From an uncultured Clostridia bacterium (GTDB lineage: Bacteria; Bacillota_A; Clostridia; Christensenellales; Aristaeellaceae): a DNA stretch of 13,724 bases. The stretch is from contig CAMOGC010000021.1 of NCBI GenBank assembly GCA_946613955.1, forward strand, positions 1-13,724. The letters are read 5' to 3'. The position numbers and the translations under genes were made by a program. Positions 6,584-13,238 of the stretch are shown one piece after another. A model generated the notes under the pieces. The model was given only the letters and a program-made list of their open reading frames with translations, ran no database searches and was not told where the DNA came from. The first letter of the stretch is position 1. Each line of letters starts with the position of its first letter.

Positions 6584-7960
6584 TCATGCCATTTCCTCCG
6601 GATGGAACGCCTGGTCAAAGGCCTCCGCCGTCATGATGCCCATGCCGACCGCCGCCTCTTTGAGCGACAGCTCTTCCGCGTAGGCCTTCCGGGCGATCCT
6701 CGCCGCGTTTTCGTATCCGACCGCGGGGCTCAGCGCCGTAACGGTCATCAGCGACCGTTCCACGTTCTCCCGCATCTTTTTTTCGTTGACCCGGATTCCC
6801 CGGAAGCACCTTTTCTCGAAGCTGTCCATGCTTTCGCCCAGCAGCCTCGCGCTCTGCAGAAAGCTGTAGGCGCAAACCGGCAAAAACACATTCAGCTCGA
6901 AATTGCCCTGGCTGGCGGCGAAGCCCACCGTCGTGTCGTTTCCGACGACCCGGGCCGCCACCATCGTTACCTGTTCGCACTGGGTCGGGTTGACCTTTCC
7001 CGGCATGATGGAGGATCCCGGCTCGTTCTCCGGCAGGAAAATCTCCCCCAGCCCCAGCCGCGGCCCGCTGCCCAGCCACCGGATATCGTTGGCGATCTTC
7101 ATCATGTCGCAGGCCAGCGCTTTCAGGGCCCCGTGCGCAAAAACCATTTCGTCCAGGGAAGTCAGCGCGTGAAACTTGTTCTCCGCCGCGATAAAACCGA
7201 TCCCGGTCAACCTGGAGATCTCCGCCGCCGTCGCCCGGTCAAATCCCTCCGGCGCGTTCAGCCCGGTTCCGACCGCCGTCCCCCCGATGGCCAGCTCCTT
7301 CATCGGCGCCATCGCCGCCCGCATCATCCGGACGTCCTGCTCCAGGCTGGCCCGCCATCCGGAAATCTCCTGCCCGAAGCGGATGGGAACCGCGTCCTGA
7401 AGGTGGGTCCTGCCGCATTTGAGGATCTCCCCGACCTGCGCTTCCTTCTCCCGCATGGCGGAGATCAGACTCTCCGCCGCGGGAATCACGCGCGCTTCCA
7501 ATGCCTCCGCCGCCGCGATGTGCATCGCCGTGGGAAAGGTATCGTTGCTGCTCTGGCTCATGTTGACGTCGTCGTTGGGATGCAGGATTTTTTCCCCGGC
7601 GATTTCGTTCCCCCGGTTCGCGATAACCTCGTTGACGTTCATGTTCGTCTGGGTGCCGCTTCCCGTCTGCCAGACCACCAGGGGGAATTCATCCTTCCAT
7701 TTCCCCTCCCGGATCTCCCGGGCCGCCTGCCGGATCGCGTTCCGCTTGGCCTCCGTCATCTTTTCCGGCTTCATGCGGAAATTGACCTCCGCCGCCGCTT
7801 CCTTCAGGGCGCCGAAGGCCCGGATAATCTCCGCCGGCATGGTTTCCAGCCCCGCGCCGATGGGAAAATTCTCTTTGCTCCGCTGCGTCTGGGCGCCCCA
7901 GTACCGCTCAGCCGGCACCCGCACCTCGCCCATGGAATCATGCTCAATCCGCTCCGCCAT
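6584..7960 (-). CDS. fumC: Class II fumarate hydratase
   Basis: This enzyme interconverts fumarate and malate in the cytoplasm. At 458 residues it is close to the usual size (about 465). Diagnostic parts include RYWGAQTQRS near 19-28, TGSGTQTNMN at 99-108, SQSSNDTFPT near 135-144, GRTHLQDA at 183-190 (His186) and the superfamily signature GSSIMPGKVNPTQ from 315, with the catalytic Ser316 or Ser317 loop. Aspartases and argininosuccinate lyases share the last motif, but RYWGAQTQRS and the GRTHLQDA context favour FumC. The start is taken at 7958-7960 (MAERIE) behind GGAGAGG; a frame extending further upstream has no such site and would cover the promoter. Transcription is from the promoter at 7998-8026. 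It is an iron-independent, oxygen-stable class, unlike the Fe-S class I enzymes common in anaerobes. Confidence 0.96.
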   Translation of the reverse strand: MAERIEHDSMGEVRVPAERYWGAQTQRSKENFPIGAGLETMPAEIIRAFGALKEAAAEVNFRMKPEKMTEAKRNAIRQAAREIREGKWKDEFPLVVWQTGSGTQTNMNVNEVIANRGNEIAGEKILHPNDDVNMSQSSNDTFPTAMHIAAAEALEARVIPAAESLISAMREKEAQVGEILKCGRTHLQDAVPIRFGQEISGWRASLEQDVRMMRAAMAPMKELAIGGTAVGTGLNAPEGFDRATAAEISRLTGIGFIAAENKFHALTSLDEMVFAHGALKALACDMMKIANDIRWLGSGPRLGLGEIFLPENEPGSSIMPGKVNPTQCEQVTMVAARVVGNDTTVGFAASQGNFELNVFLPVCAYSFLQSARLLGESMDSFEKRCFRGIRVNEKKMRENVERSLMTVTALSPAVGYENAARIARKAYAEELSLKEAAVGMGIMTAEAFDQAFHPEEMA

Positions 7961-7997
7961 ACTGTCCTCTCCAAACACAATGTTTTTGTATAACCCG

Positions 7998-8026
7998 ATT
8001 ATAATCAAATTGCCGGAAGGAATCAA
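7998..8026 (-). promoter_or_regulatory. Promoter of fumC
   Basis: On the minus strand the -35 is TTGATT (8021-8026) and the -10 is a perfect TATAAT (7998-8003), spaced by exactly 17 bp. The expected start gives a 5' untranslated region of about 30 nt containing the GGAGAGG ribosome binding site. It is back to back with the cca promoter: the two -35 boxes are 8 bp apart. Confidence 0.8.
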
Positions 8027-8034
8027 TGCCCACC

Positions 8035-8063
8035 TTGACACCCTTCTTTCATTTCTTTATCAT
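8035..8063 (+). promoter_or_regulatory. Promoter of cca
   Basis: A consensus -35 TTGACA (8035-8040) and a -10 TATCAT (8058-8063) are spaced by 17 bp. Transcription would start near 8070, leaving about 109 nt of leader before the ATG at 8179. It diverges from the fumC promoter, and both could share a regulator bound between the -35 boxes. Confidence 0.75.
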
Positions 8064-8069
8064 GGAAAG

Positions 8070-8178
8070 GGTTTATCCGTCTTCCCGGCGGCGTTCACCC
8101 CCGCCGGCTCTGGATGCAGTGTGAAAGTTCAATTCTGCGGCGAACTTTCATGGGTTATCTGTCCGGTACCGCACCGGT
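8070..8178 (+). promoter_or_regulatory. Structured leader of cca with three stem-loops
   Basis: Three exact inverted repeats follow one another in this leader. The first is CCGGCGG/CCGCCGG (8085-8091, 8101-8107). The second is TGAAAGTTC/GAACTTTCA (8122-8130, 8142-8150), a perfect 9-bp stem with an 11-nt loop. The third is CCGGT/ACCGG (8163-8167, 8173-8177) and ends one base before the cca ATG. None is followed by a T run, so they are not intrinsic terminators. No Shine-Dalgarno sequence is visible before the ATG. Together this points to control of translation or RNA stability, though no known riboswitch class is recognised. Confidence 0.5.
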
Positions 8179-9507
8179 ATGGCGTGTAAAATGATTCAGC
8201 TGCCGAAGGATGTCATATCGCTCCTTTCCCGCCTTCGTTCCGCGGGCTTTTCGGCCTATGCCGTGGGCGGCTGCGTCCGGGATTCGCTCCTGGGCCGTAT
8301 CCCCGGCGACTGGGATCTGTGTACCTCTGCTCTCCCGGAGGAGATGCGGCGCGTTTTCGCCGGCGAGCATCTGGTGGAAACCGGCCTGAAACACGGAACG
8401 CTGACGGTGGTCCTGAATCATGTTCCCTATGAAATCACAACCTATCGGGTCGACGGGGATTATACCGATCACCGCCATCCCGATTCTGTCCGCTTTGTGG
8501 ACCGGATTGACGAGGATCTGGCCCGCCGGGATTTTACGGTCAACGCCATGGCCAGTGATCCGGAGGGAAACGTCCTGGATCTCTACGCTGGCCGGGCGGA
8601 TCTGGCCGCCGGGCTTATCCGCTGCGTCGGGGCTCCGGCGCTTCGCTTCGGGGAGGACGCCCTGCGGATCCTGCGGGCCCTCCGCTTCGCCTCCGTCCTG
8701 GATTTCGCCATCGAGCCGGAAACCGAATCCGCCGTCCGCGCCCTCTATCCGACCCTGGAGCGGGTCGCCGCCGAGCGCATACGGGCGGAGCTGCTCAAGC
8801 TCCTCTGCGGCCCGGGCGTGGGCCGGATACTCCGCGCCTTCCCGGAGGTCATAACGTTCCTGATCCCCTGCCTGAAGCCCTCCGTGGGCTATGATCAGCA
8901 AAACCCGCATCATCTCTATACCGTCTGGGAGCATACCATCCGGGCCGTGGAGGGCGTTCCGCCGGATCCGGTGCTGCGCATGACCATGCTCCTCCATGAC
9001 TGCGGCAAGCCCTATACGAGAACCACCGATGAAAAGGGCGTCGGCCACTATATGGGGCACCAGAAGGTATCCGCCCGCCTTGCAAAGGAGGTGCTGGAAA
9101 AGCTCCGTTTCGACCGGGCCTCTTCGGATCGGATTCTGCGCCTGGTGGAGGCCCACGATATCCCGCTCAGCACGGATCGGCGCCTCCTCCTTCGCCGGCT
9201 GAACGCCTTCGGCGAGGAAGATCTCCGCGCGCTCTTTACCATCCACCGGGCCGACCGGATCGCTACCGGTACCCGGAATCCGGCCCATGCCCGGGAGCAC
9301 TGGGAGGATCTGAACCAGGCGCTGGATCATCTCCTCGCGGAGCGCCCCTGCTTTTCCCTGAAGGATCTGGCGGTCAACGGCCGGGATCTGACGGCCCTGG
9401 GATACAAAGGCCCCGCCGTGGGAAAAGCCCTGAATAAGCTGCTCGCCGTCGTCATGGACGGAAGCCTCCCCAACGAGCGGGAAGCGCTGCTGGACAGTCT
9501 GAAATAA
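8179..9507 (+). CDS. cca: CCA tRNA nucleotidyltransferase with HD domain
   Basis: This enzyme adds or repairs the CCA 3' end of tRNAs. The 442 residues show the class II nucleotidyltransferase fold: GGCVRDSLLGR at 30-40, catalytic Asp44 and Asp46 in GDWDL, RRDFTVNAMA at 116-125, and EDALRILRALRFA at 159-171. An HD domain follows, with His252 and LLHDCGK (His273-Asp274). The HD motif suggests extra phosphohydrolase activity, as known for the E. coli enzyme, although the clostridial relatives vary. The start chosen is ATG 8179; a second ATG lies at 8191. Neither has a recognisable ribosome binding site, unlike every other gene here. The stop at 9505-9507 is followed by the terminator at 9662. 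An A-adding versus full CCA-adding role cannot be told from sequence alone. Confidence 0.95.
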   Translation: MACKMIQLPKDVISLLSRLRSAGFSAYAVGGCVRDSLLGRIPGDWDLCTSALPEEMRRVFAGEHLVETGLKHGTLTVVLNHVPYEITTYRVDGDYTDHRHPDSVRFVDRIDEDLARRDFTVNAMASDPEGNVLDLYAGRADLAAGLIRCVGAPALRFGEDALRILRALRFASVLDFAIEPETESAVRALYPTLERVAAERIRAELLKLLCGPGVGRILRAFPEVITFLIPCLKPSVGYDQQNPHHLYTVWEHTIRAVEGVPPDPVLRMTMLLHDCGKPYTRTTDEKGVGHYMGHQKVSARLAKEVLEKLRFDRASSDRILRLVEAHDIPLSTDRRLLLRRLNAFGEEDLRALFTIHRADRIATGTRNPAHAREHWEDLNQALDHLLAERPCFSLKDLAVNGRDLTALGYKGPAVGKALNKLLAVVMDGSLPNEREALLDSLK

Positions 9508-9661
9508 CCGGAAACCCGTCTCCCGGCGCAGGAGTCGGCCAGCCTTCCCCGAAGGGCCGCCTGCTGATGAACATGCCCGTTTCCTTTCCTTTGGCCAGAT
9601 CGCGGCTGTTCCCGTAAAGCTCTTTCCGCTGGCGCTTCTGCCTGGATTGTGCCGCGGCATG

Positions 9662-9693
9662 AAAAAAGCTCCCTTGTGCGGAGGGAGCTTTTT
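9662..9693. terminator. Bidirectional intrinsic terminator between cca and the rplQ end of the ribosomal operon
   Basis: Arms 9663-9674 (AAAAAGCTCCCT) and 9682-9693 (AGGGAGCTTTTT) form a perfect 12-bp stem with a 7-nt loop. The T run follows the stem on both strands, so it can stop cca from the left and the ribosomal operon from the right. The remaining sequence between 9508 and 9661 holds no gene that I can support. Confidence 0.9.
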
Positions 9694-9732
9694 GCTTGCT
9701 TGATGTGTCTGTGAATATTTCGTAACGATAAA

Positions 9733-10245
9733 TTACACCAGTTCGATAACCACCATTTCGGCGGCGTCGCCGCGGCGCGGACCCAGCCTGTAAATCCGGG
9801 TGTAACCGCCGGAGCAGTTCTTTTCGGCGTTCCGGGCCTTGTACTTGGGGCCGATTTCGCGGAACAGCTTCTCGACCACGGGATGCTTGTTGTCCTTGGT
9901 CCGCTCCTTGTATTCCGCCTTGTTCTCGTCGTCCTTCTTGGCTTCCTTCAGGTCATACAGGTAAGCCATCATGATGCGGCGGGCATGCAGCTTGGACGGC
10001 GCGTCGTTGACGACGTCCAGCGTTACCAGCTGGCCCTTGTCGTTATGGGTTTCCTTGGTGGCCGGAACGGTGTTGTCGCATTCGCGAATAGCCAGCGTGA
10101 TCATCTTGTCGGCGATCCTGCGGACTTCCTTCGCTTTGCTGACCGTGGTCTCAATCCGGCCATACCAGATCAGATTGGTCACCTGGTTGCGCAGCAGCGC
10201 CTTGCGCTGATCAGCCGTGCGACCCAGCTTGCGTTGGTTAGCCAT
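9733..10245 (-). CDS. rplQ: 50S ribosomal protein L17, long form
   Basis: This is the L17 protein of the large ribosomal subunit, last gene of the alpha operon. The conserved ends are clear: [19 protein letters not shown] at 7-25 and [20 protein letters not shown] at 146-165. At 170 residues it is about 45 longer than usual (about 113-127). The extra length sits in two places: about 55-85, between the ITLAIRE segment and LHARR, and about 98-122, a charged Lys/Glu-rich stretch. The reading frame is intact. The start at 10243-10245 has AAGGAGG 8 bp upstream. It ends shortly before the bidirectional terminator. Similar long L17 proteins are known from clostridial lineages, from memory and not checked here. 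Confidence 0.96.
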   Translation of the reverse strand: MANQRKLGRTADQRKALLRNQVTNLIWYGRIETTVSKAKEVRRIADKMITLAIRECDNTVPATKETHNDKGQLVTLDVVNDAPSKLHARRIMMAYLYDLKEAKKDDENKAEYKERTKDNKHPVVEKLFREIGPKYKARNAEKNCSGGYTRIYRLGPRRGDAAEMVVIELV

Positions 10246-10263
10246 GGGAATATCCTCCTTCTG

Positions 10264-10298
10264 GCGCGTGATCCCGGGGGAAGCCCGGTCCTCCGCGC
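10264..10298 (-). repeat. Two-part stem-loop between rpoA and rplQ
   Basis: An outer 5-bp stem (GCGCG 10264-10268 with CGCGC 10294-10298) encloses an inner 5-bp stem (CCGGG 10274-10278 with CCCGG 10284-10288). They are joined by a symmetric 5 by 5 internal loop. It lies just ahead of the rplQ ribosome binding site and has no T run. It may affect RNA processing or translation, or may be no more than GC-rich sequence. Confidence 0.4.
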
Positions 10299-10305
10299 GT
10301 TCGAC

Positions 10306-11253
10306 TTATTCTTCGTTGGGTTGCAGGCCCAGCCCGAGGGCTTCAAGCTTCTGTACCACTTCTTCCAGGCTCTTGCGGCCCAGATTGCGAACCTTCATCA
10401 TGTCGTCCTCGTTCTTCTGAACCAGCTCGGCGACGCTGTTGATGCCGGCCCGCTTCAGGCAGTTGTACGCCCGGACGGAAAGATCCAGTTCCTCGATGGT
10501 CATCTCCAGAACCTTGTCTTTCTTGTCCTCTTCCGGCTGCACCATGCTCACAGGGATCACCTGGTTGGTCAGCCCGACGAACAGCTCCAGATGCTCCATC
10601 AGGATCTTGGCGGCGCCGCTGATGGCCTCTTCGGGCTTCAGCGTTCCGTTGGTCCAGATCTCCAGGGTCAGCCGGTCGTAGTCGGTAATCTGCCCGACAC
10701 GGGTATCCTCCACCGTGTAGTTCACCTTCTTTACCGGGGTAAAGATGGAATCGATGGGGATCACGCCGATGGGCATGCTGGGATTCTTGTTTTTGTCCGC
10801 GCTTACATATCCCCGGCCCCGCTCGACGGTCAGCTGCATCTGCAGATGCGCGTCCTCGTTCAGCGTGGCGATATGCAGATCCTTGTTGACGATTTCAAGC
10901 TCGTCGTCCGTCCGAATGTCCCCCGCGGTGATCTCCATGGGGCCCTTGAAGTCCAGGGTCACCTGCTTCGGCCCCTCGGAGAACATCTGGCAGGCCATGC
11001 TCTTCAGGTTCAGGATCAGCTCGGTCACGTCTTCCTTGACGCCCGGGATCGTTGAAAATTCATGCTGCACGCCCTCGATGTGAACCGAGGAAACAGCCGC
11101 GCCCGGAAGGGAGGACAGAAGAACCCGGCGCATGGAATTGCCCAGCGTGTGGCCAAAGCCGCGCTCCAGAGGTTCGATCACAAAACGGCCGTAGCTGCCG
11201 TTCATGCCGACTTCCACGCATTCGATCCTTGCCTTTTCGATTTCGACGATCAT
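10306..11253 (-). CDS. rpoA: DNA-directed RNA polymerase subunit alpha
   Basis: This subunit starts RNA polymerase assembly and contacts upstream promoter DNA and activators. It has 315 residues. The N-terminal domain (1-230) shows [25 protein letters not shown] at 28-51. A short acidic linker (240-247) joins it to the C-terminal domain (about 250-310). That domain carries [11 protein letters not shown] with Arg261 and Asn264, matching E. coli Arg265 and Asn268, which touch DNA, and NLGRKSL near 290. The start is ATG 11251-11253 (MIVEIEK) behind GAGGAGGG. A TTG five codons upstream overlaps that site and is unlikely. It lies between rpsD and rplQ, as in other alpha operons. Confidence 0.98.
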   Translation of the reverse strand: MIVEIEKARIECVEVGMNGSYGRFVIEPLERGFGHTLGNSMRRVLLSSLPGAAVSSVHIEGVQHEFSTIPGVKEDVTELILNLKSMACQMFSEGPKQVTLDFKGPMEITAGDIRTDDELEIVNKDLHIATLNEDAHLQMQLTVERGRGYVSADKNKNPSMPIGVIPIDSIFTPVKKVNYTVEDTRVGQITDYDRLTLEIWTNGTLKPEEAISGAAKILMEHLELFVGLTNQVIPVSMVQPEEDKKDKVLEMTIEELDLSVRAYNCLKRAGINSVAELVQKNEDDMMKVRNLGRKSLEEVVQKLEALGLGLQPNEE

Positions 11254-11284
11254 TGGTACCCTCCTCAATAGGTTCCAGACGAAA

Positions 11285-11316
11285 GAGAGGATCGCCCGTA
11301 TGGGGCGGCCGCTCTC
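11285..11316 (-). repeat. Two-part stem-loop between rpsD and rpoA
   Basis: An outer stem (GAGAG 11285-11289 with CTCTC 11312-11316) encloses an inner stem (CGCCC 11293-11297 with GGGCG 11303-11307) and a 5-nt loop. It fills much of the 70-bp gap ahead of rpoA. There is no T run. It could tune rpoA relative to the ribosomal genes, but this is inference. Confidence 0.35.
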
Positions 11317-11323
11317 CCCGCTT

Positions 11324-11920
11324 TTAACGGCTGTAGTACTCGACGATCATGTTCTCGGCCACCTGCAGGTCGATATCCTCGCGGACAGGAAGCGCGTTGA
11401 CGTTACCGGTCAGATTGGGGGCGTCGAAGGTCAGCCACTTGGGCGTCAGCACAGTGGTTCCCTCGCGAAGGCCCTTGAACATCTCATATTCGGCGGAGCG
11501 GGGACGCAGGGTGATCACGTCGCCGACCTTCACCTGGTAGCTCGGGATGTCAACCTTCTGCCCGTTGACGCGGATGTGGCCGTGTCCGACCACCTGGCGG
11601 GCCATCCGGCGGGTCTTGGCCAGACCCAGACGGAACACCACGTTGTCCAGCCGCATTTCGAGCAGCCGGAGCATGTTGTCGCCCGTGATGCCCTTCATGT
11701 TGGCGGCCTTCAGATAGTACTTGTGGAACTGCTTTTCCTGTACGCCGTACACAAACTTAACCTTCTGCTTTTCCTTCAGCTGCGCGCCGTACTCGGAAAC
11801 CTTCTTCCGGCGGTTGCCGCCGGGATTGCGGGTGGATTTCTTATTGCCATAGCCCATGACGGCCGGGCTGACATCAAACGTCCGGCACTTCTTGGCGATA
11901 GGTTCTCTATTGACAGCCAT
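11324..11920 (-). CDS. rpsD: 30S ribosomal protein S4
   Basis: S4 starts assembly of the small ribosomal subunit by binding 16S rRNA and, in several bacteria, also represses its own operon. The 198 residues include the S4 RNA-binding domain (about 88-150, [17 protein letters not shown] onward, with [13 protein letters not shown]). The N-terminus has only one cysteine (Cys12), so it is the zinc-free form. The start at 11918-11920 has AAGGAGG 10 bp upstream. It sits between rpsK (21-bp gap) and rpoA, as in many clostridia and in E. coli, unlike Bacillus subtilis, where rpsD stands apart. It is the leading candidate for feedback on the leader at 12771-13103. Confidence 0.97.
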   Translation of the reverse strand: MAVNREPIAKKCRTFDVSPAVMGYGNKKSTRNPGGNRRKKVSEYGAQLKEKQKVKFVYGVQEKQFHKYYLKAANMKGITGDNMLRLLEMRLDNVVFRLGLAKTRRMARQVVGHGHIRVNGQKVDIPSYQVKVGDVITLRPRSAEYEMFKGLREGTTVLTPKWLTFDAPNLTGNVNALPVREDIDLQVAENMIVEYYSR

Positions 11921-11941
11921 TCTTGCTTGTCCTCCTTCACA

Positions 11942-12343
11942 TTAAACGCGACGGCGCTTGGGCGGACGGCAGCCATTGTGGGGAATGGGGGTGACGTCCT
12001 TGATCATGTTCACATCCAGGCCGGCGGCCTGCAGGGAACGGATAGCAGCCTCGCGGCCGGATCCGGGGCCGTTGACATAAACCTCAACGGTCTTCAGTCC
12101 ATATTCCATCGCGGCCTTGGCAGCGGTTTCGGCGGCCATCTGCGCGGCGAAGGGCGTGGATTTCTTGCTTCCGCGGAAGCCCAGCCCGCCGGCGGAGGCC
12201 CAGGAAAGAGCGTTGCCCTGGGTGTCAGTGATGGTGACGATCGTATTGTTGAAAGAAGAACGAATATGGGCGGCGCCGCGCTCAACGATCTTCCGCTCGC
12301 GGCGTTTCCGCGTAACCTTCTTAAGCTTCTGCTTAGGTGCCAT
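11942..12343 (-). CDS. rpsK: 30S ribosomal protein S11
   Basis: This is the S11 protein of the small-subunit platform. The 133 residues carry the expected basic N-terminus, [19 protein letters not shown] near 26-44, and the C-terminal signature [15 protein letters not shown] with [12 protein letters not shown] at the end. The start at 12341-12343 has GGAGGGAG upstream. Length and residues look ordinary. Confidence 0.98.
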   Translation of the reverse strand: MAPKQKLKKVTRKRRERKIVERGAAHIRSSFNNTIVTITDTQGNALSWASAGGLGFRGSKKSTPFAAQMAAETAAKAAMEYGLKTVEVYVNGPGSGREAAIRSLQAAGLDVNMIKDVTPIPHNGCRPPKRRRV

Positions 12344-12392
12344 TGAATTTTCTCCCTCCGTAGCCCGCGTAAAACGCGGATCTCATTCGAAA

Positions 12393-12770
12393 TTACTTGG
12401 TAGCCTTCTTCTTGCCGGCAATGGTCTTCTTGGGGCCCTTGCGGGTACGGGCGTTCTGCTTGGTGTTCTGCCCGCGGACAGGAAGGCCATGACGATGACG
12501 AACGCCACGGTAGCAGCCGATTTCGATCAGCCGCTTGATATTGAGGGACACCTCGCGCCGAAGATCGCCTTCGACCTTCAGGTGATGCTCGATGTACTCA
12601 CGCAGCTTGCTGATTTCAGTCTCGGAGAGATCCTTTACCCGGGTGTCGGGGTTGATACCGACTTCCGCCAGCATCTTCTGCGACGTGGTGAGCCCGATGC
12701 CGTAAATGTAGGTCAGGCCGACTTCAACGCGCTTTTCTCTGGGCAGGTCAACGCCTGCAATGCGTGCCAT
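12393..12770 (-). CDS. rpsM: 30S ribosomal protein S13
   Basis: This is the S13 protein of the small-subunit head, which contacts the large subunit and tRNA. The 125 residues start with [15 protein letters not shown] and end with [19 protein letters not shown] followed by a lysine-rich tail. It is the first gene of the operon. Its start at 12768-12770 has GGAGG 12-13 bp upstream, a rather long spacing, with AGGA closer in. A 6-bp inverted repeat lies just before this site, so translation start could be controlled by RNA structure. In most clostridia infA and rpmJ precede rpsM; neither is present here. Confidence 0.98.
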   Translation of the reverse strand: MARIAGVDLPREKRVEVGLTYIYGIGLTTSQKMLAEVGINPDTRVKDLSETEISKLREYIEHHLKVEGDLRREVSLNIKRLIEIGCYRGVRHRHGLPVRGQNTKQNARTRKGPKKTIAGKKKATK

Positions 12771-13103
12771 GTGTCCTAAACACCTCCGTATTTTCTTGAC
12801 CCTTGGTCAATTGGGGAACTCGCGCGGCTCCCCGATCCCGCCGCAGCCCAAAGCGGAACCGCTTTCCGCGCGCCGGCCGCCGGTTATGCGGCCTGCCTCT
12901 TCGTCCGCCCTCCCGCGGCAACCCACCGCGGAAAGAGGGAACCCGGCTCCGCCGGCCCCTGGTGAAAGCAGAGGCGCGGCAACGCTCTCCCGCCGCTTTG
13001 GAAGGCGCGGCAGGGCAGCGCGTGAAAGAGACGTCATGGATCGGCCGCCGGAACATGAGCTTTTTCAACTCATGCAGCCGCCCGGACAGCCAATCGGGCT
13101 AAC
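12771..13103 (-). promoter_or_regulatory. Long structured leader of the alpha operon, candidate autoregulatory RNA
   Basis: About 333 nt separate the promoter at 13110-13138 from rpsM, and I see no gene on either strand. The RNA can form a series of stems. Listed from its 5' end they are: GCCCG/CGGGC (13080-13099); CATGAG/CTCATG (13054-13074, 9-nt loop); CCCTC plus CCGCGG paired with CCGCGG plus GAGGG (12908-12939, 11 bp with a 3-nt bulge); AAAGCG/CGCTTT with a 4-nt loop (12850-12865); GGGGA/TCCCC (12813-12833); and TTGACC/GGTCAA with a 3-nt loop (12796-12810), just ahead of the GGAGG site. None ends in a T run. In E. coli S4 binds the rpsM leader to repress this operon, which makes feedback control a reasonable guess. 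Confidence 0.5.
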
Positions 13104-13109
13104 TTGGTC

Positions 13110-13138
13110 ATTTTACCATGCTCCTTTCGGATTCGCAA
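13110..13138 (-). promoter_or_regulatory. Promoter of the rpsM-rpsK-rpsD-rpoA-rplQ operon
   Basis: On the minus strand the -10 is TAAAAT (13110-13115) with a TG one base before it, an extended -10. The -35 is TTGCGA (13133-13138), spaced by 17 bp. An A/T-rich tract upstream may act as an UP element. The expected start is near 13103. Confidence 0.75.
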
Positions 13139-13149
13139 GAACTTCGCCG

Positions 13150-13180
13150 AAAATTTTCTTAAATTTTTGTTAACTTTTTT
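13150..13180. promoter_or_regulatory. A/T-rich tract between two divergent promoters, possible UP element
   Basis: Nearly every base from 13150 to 13180 is A or T in a window that is otherwise GC-rich. It lies about 12 bp upstream of the -35 of the ribosomal operon, where the alpha subunit C-terminal domain binds. It also lies just before the -35 of the divergent gene, so it could serve both. Confidence 0.45.
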
Positions 13181-13184
13181 CGTC

Positions 13185-13216
13185 TTGACTTTTTCCGCTC
13201 CTTCTTCCATTATATT
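13185..13216 (+). promoter_or_regulatory. Putative promoter of the 161-residue membrane protein gene
   Basis: TTGACT (13185-13190) is a good -35. The -10 could be CATTAT (13208-13213, 17-bp spacing) or the better-looking TATATT (13211-13216, 20-bp spacing). Either start leaves a very short leader with AAAGGAGG at 13225-13232, 6 bp before the ATG at 13239. Confidence 0.55.
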
Positions 13217-13238
13217 CCTGTCCGAAAGGAGGCTCTTT

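Noticed and set aside
6433..6618. Small Arg-rich frame over the fumC-alaX junction
   Set aside because: Its composition is that of a GC-rich shadow and it overlaps the alaX start in another frame.
8155..9660. 501-codon frame on the minus strand opposite cca
   Set aside because: cca is fully supported on the plus strand; the minus-strand frame runs through the terminator-side gap with no ribosome binding site or motif.
12748..13173. Several open frames on both strands in the rpsM leader, including a possible rpmJ
   Set aside because: None shows the cysteine and basic pattern of L36 or any other family; they are Arg/Pro-rich shadows of GC-rich non-coding sequence.
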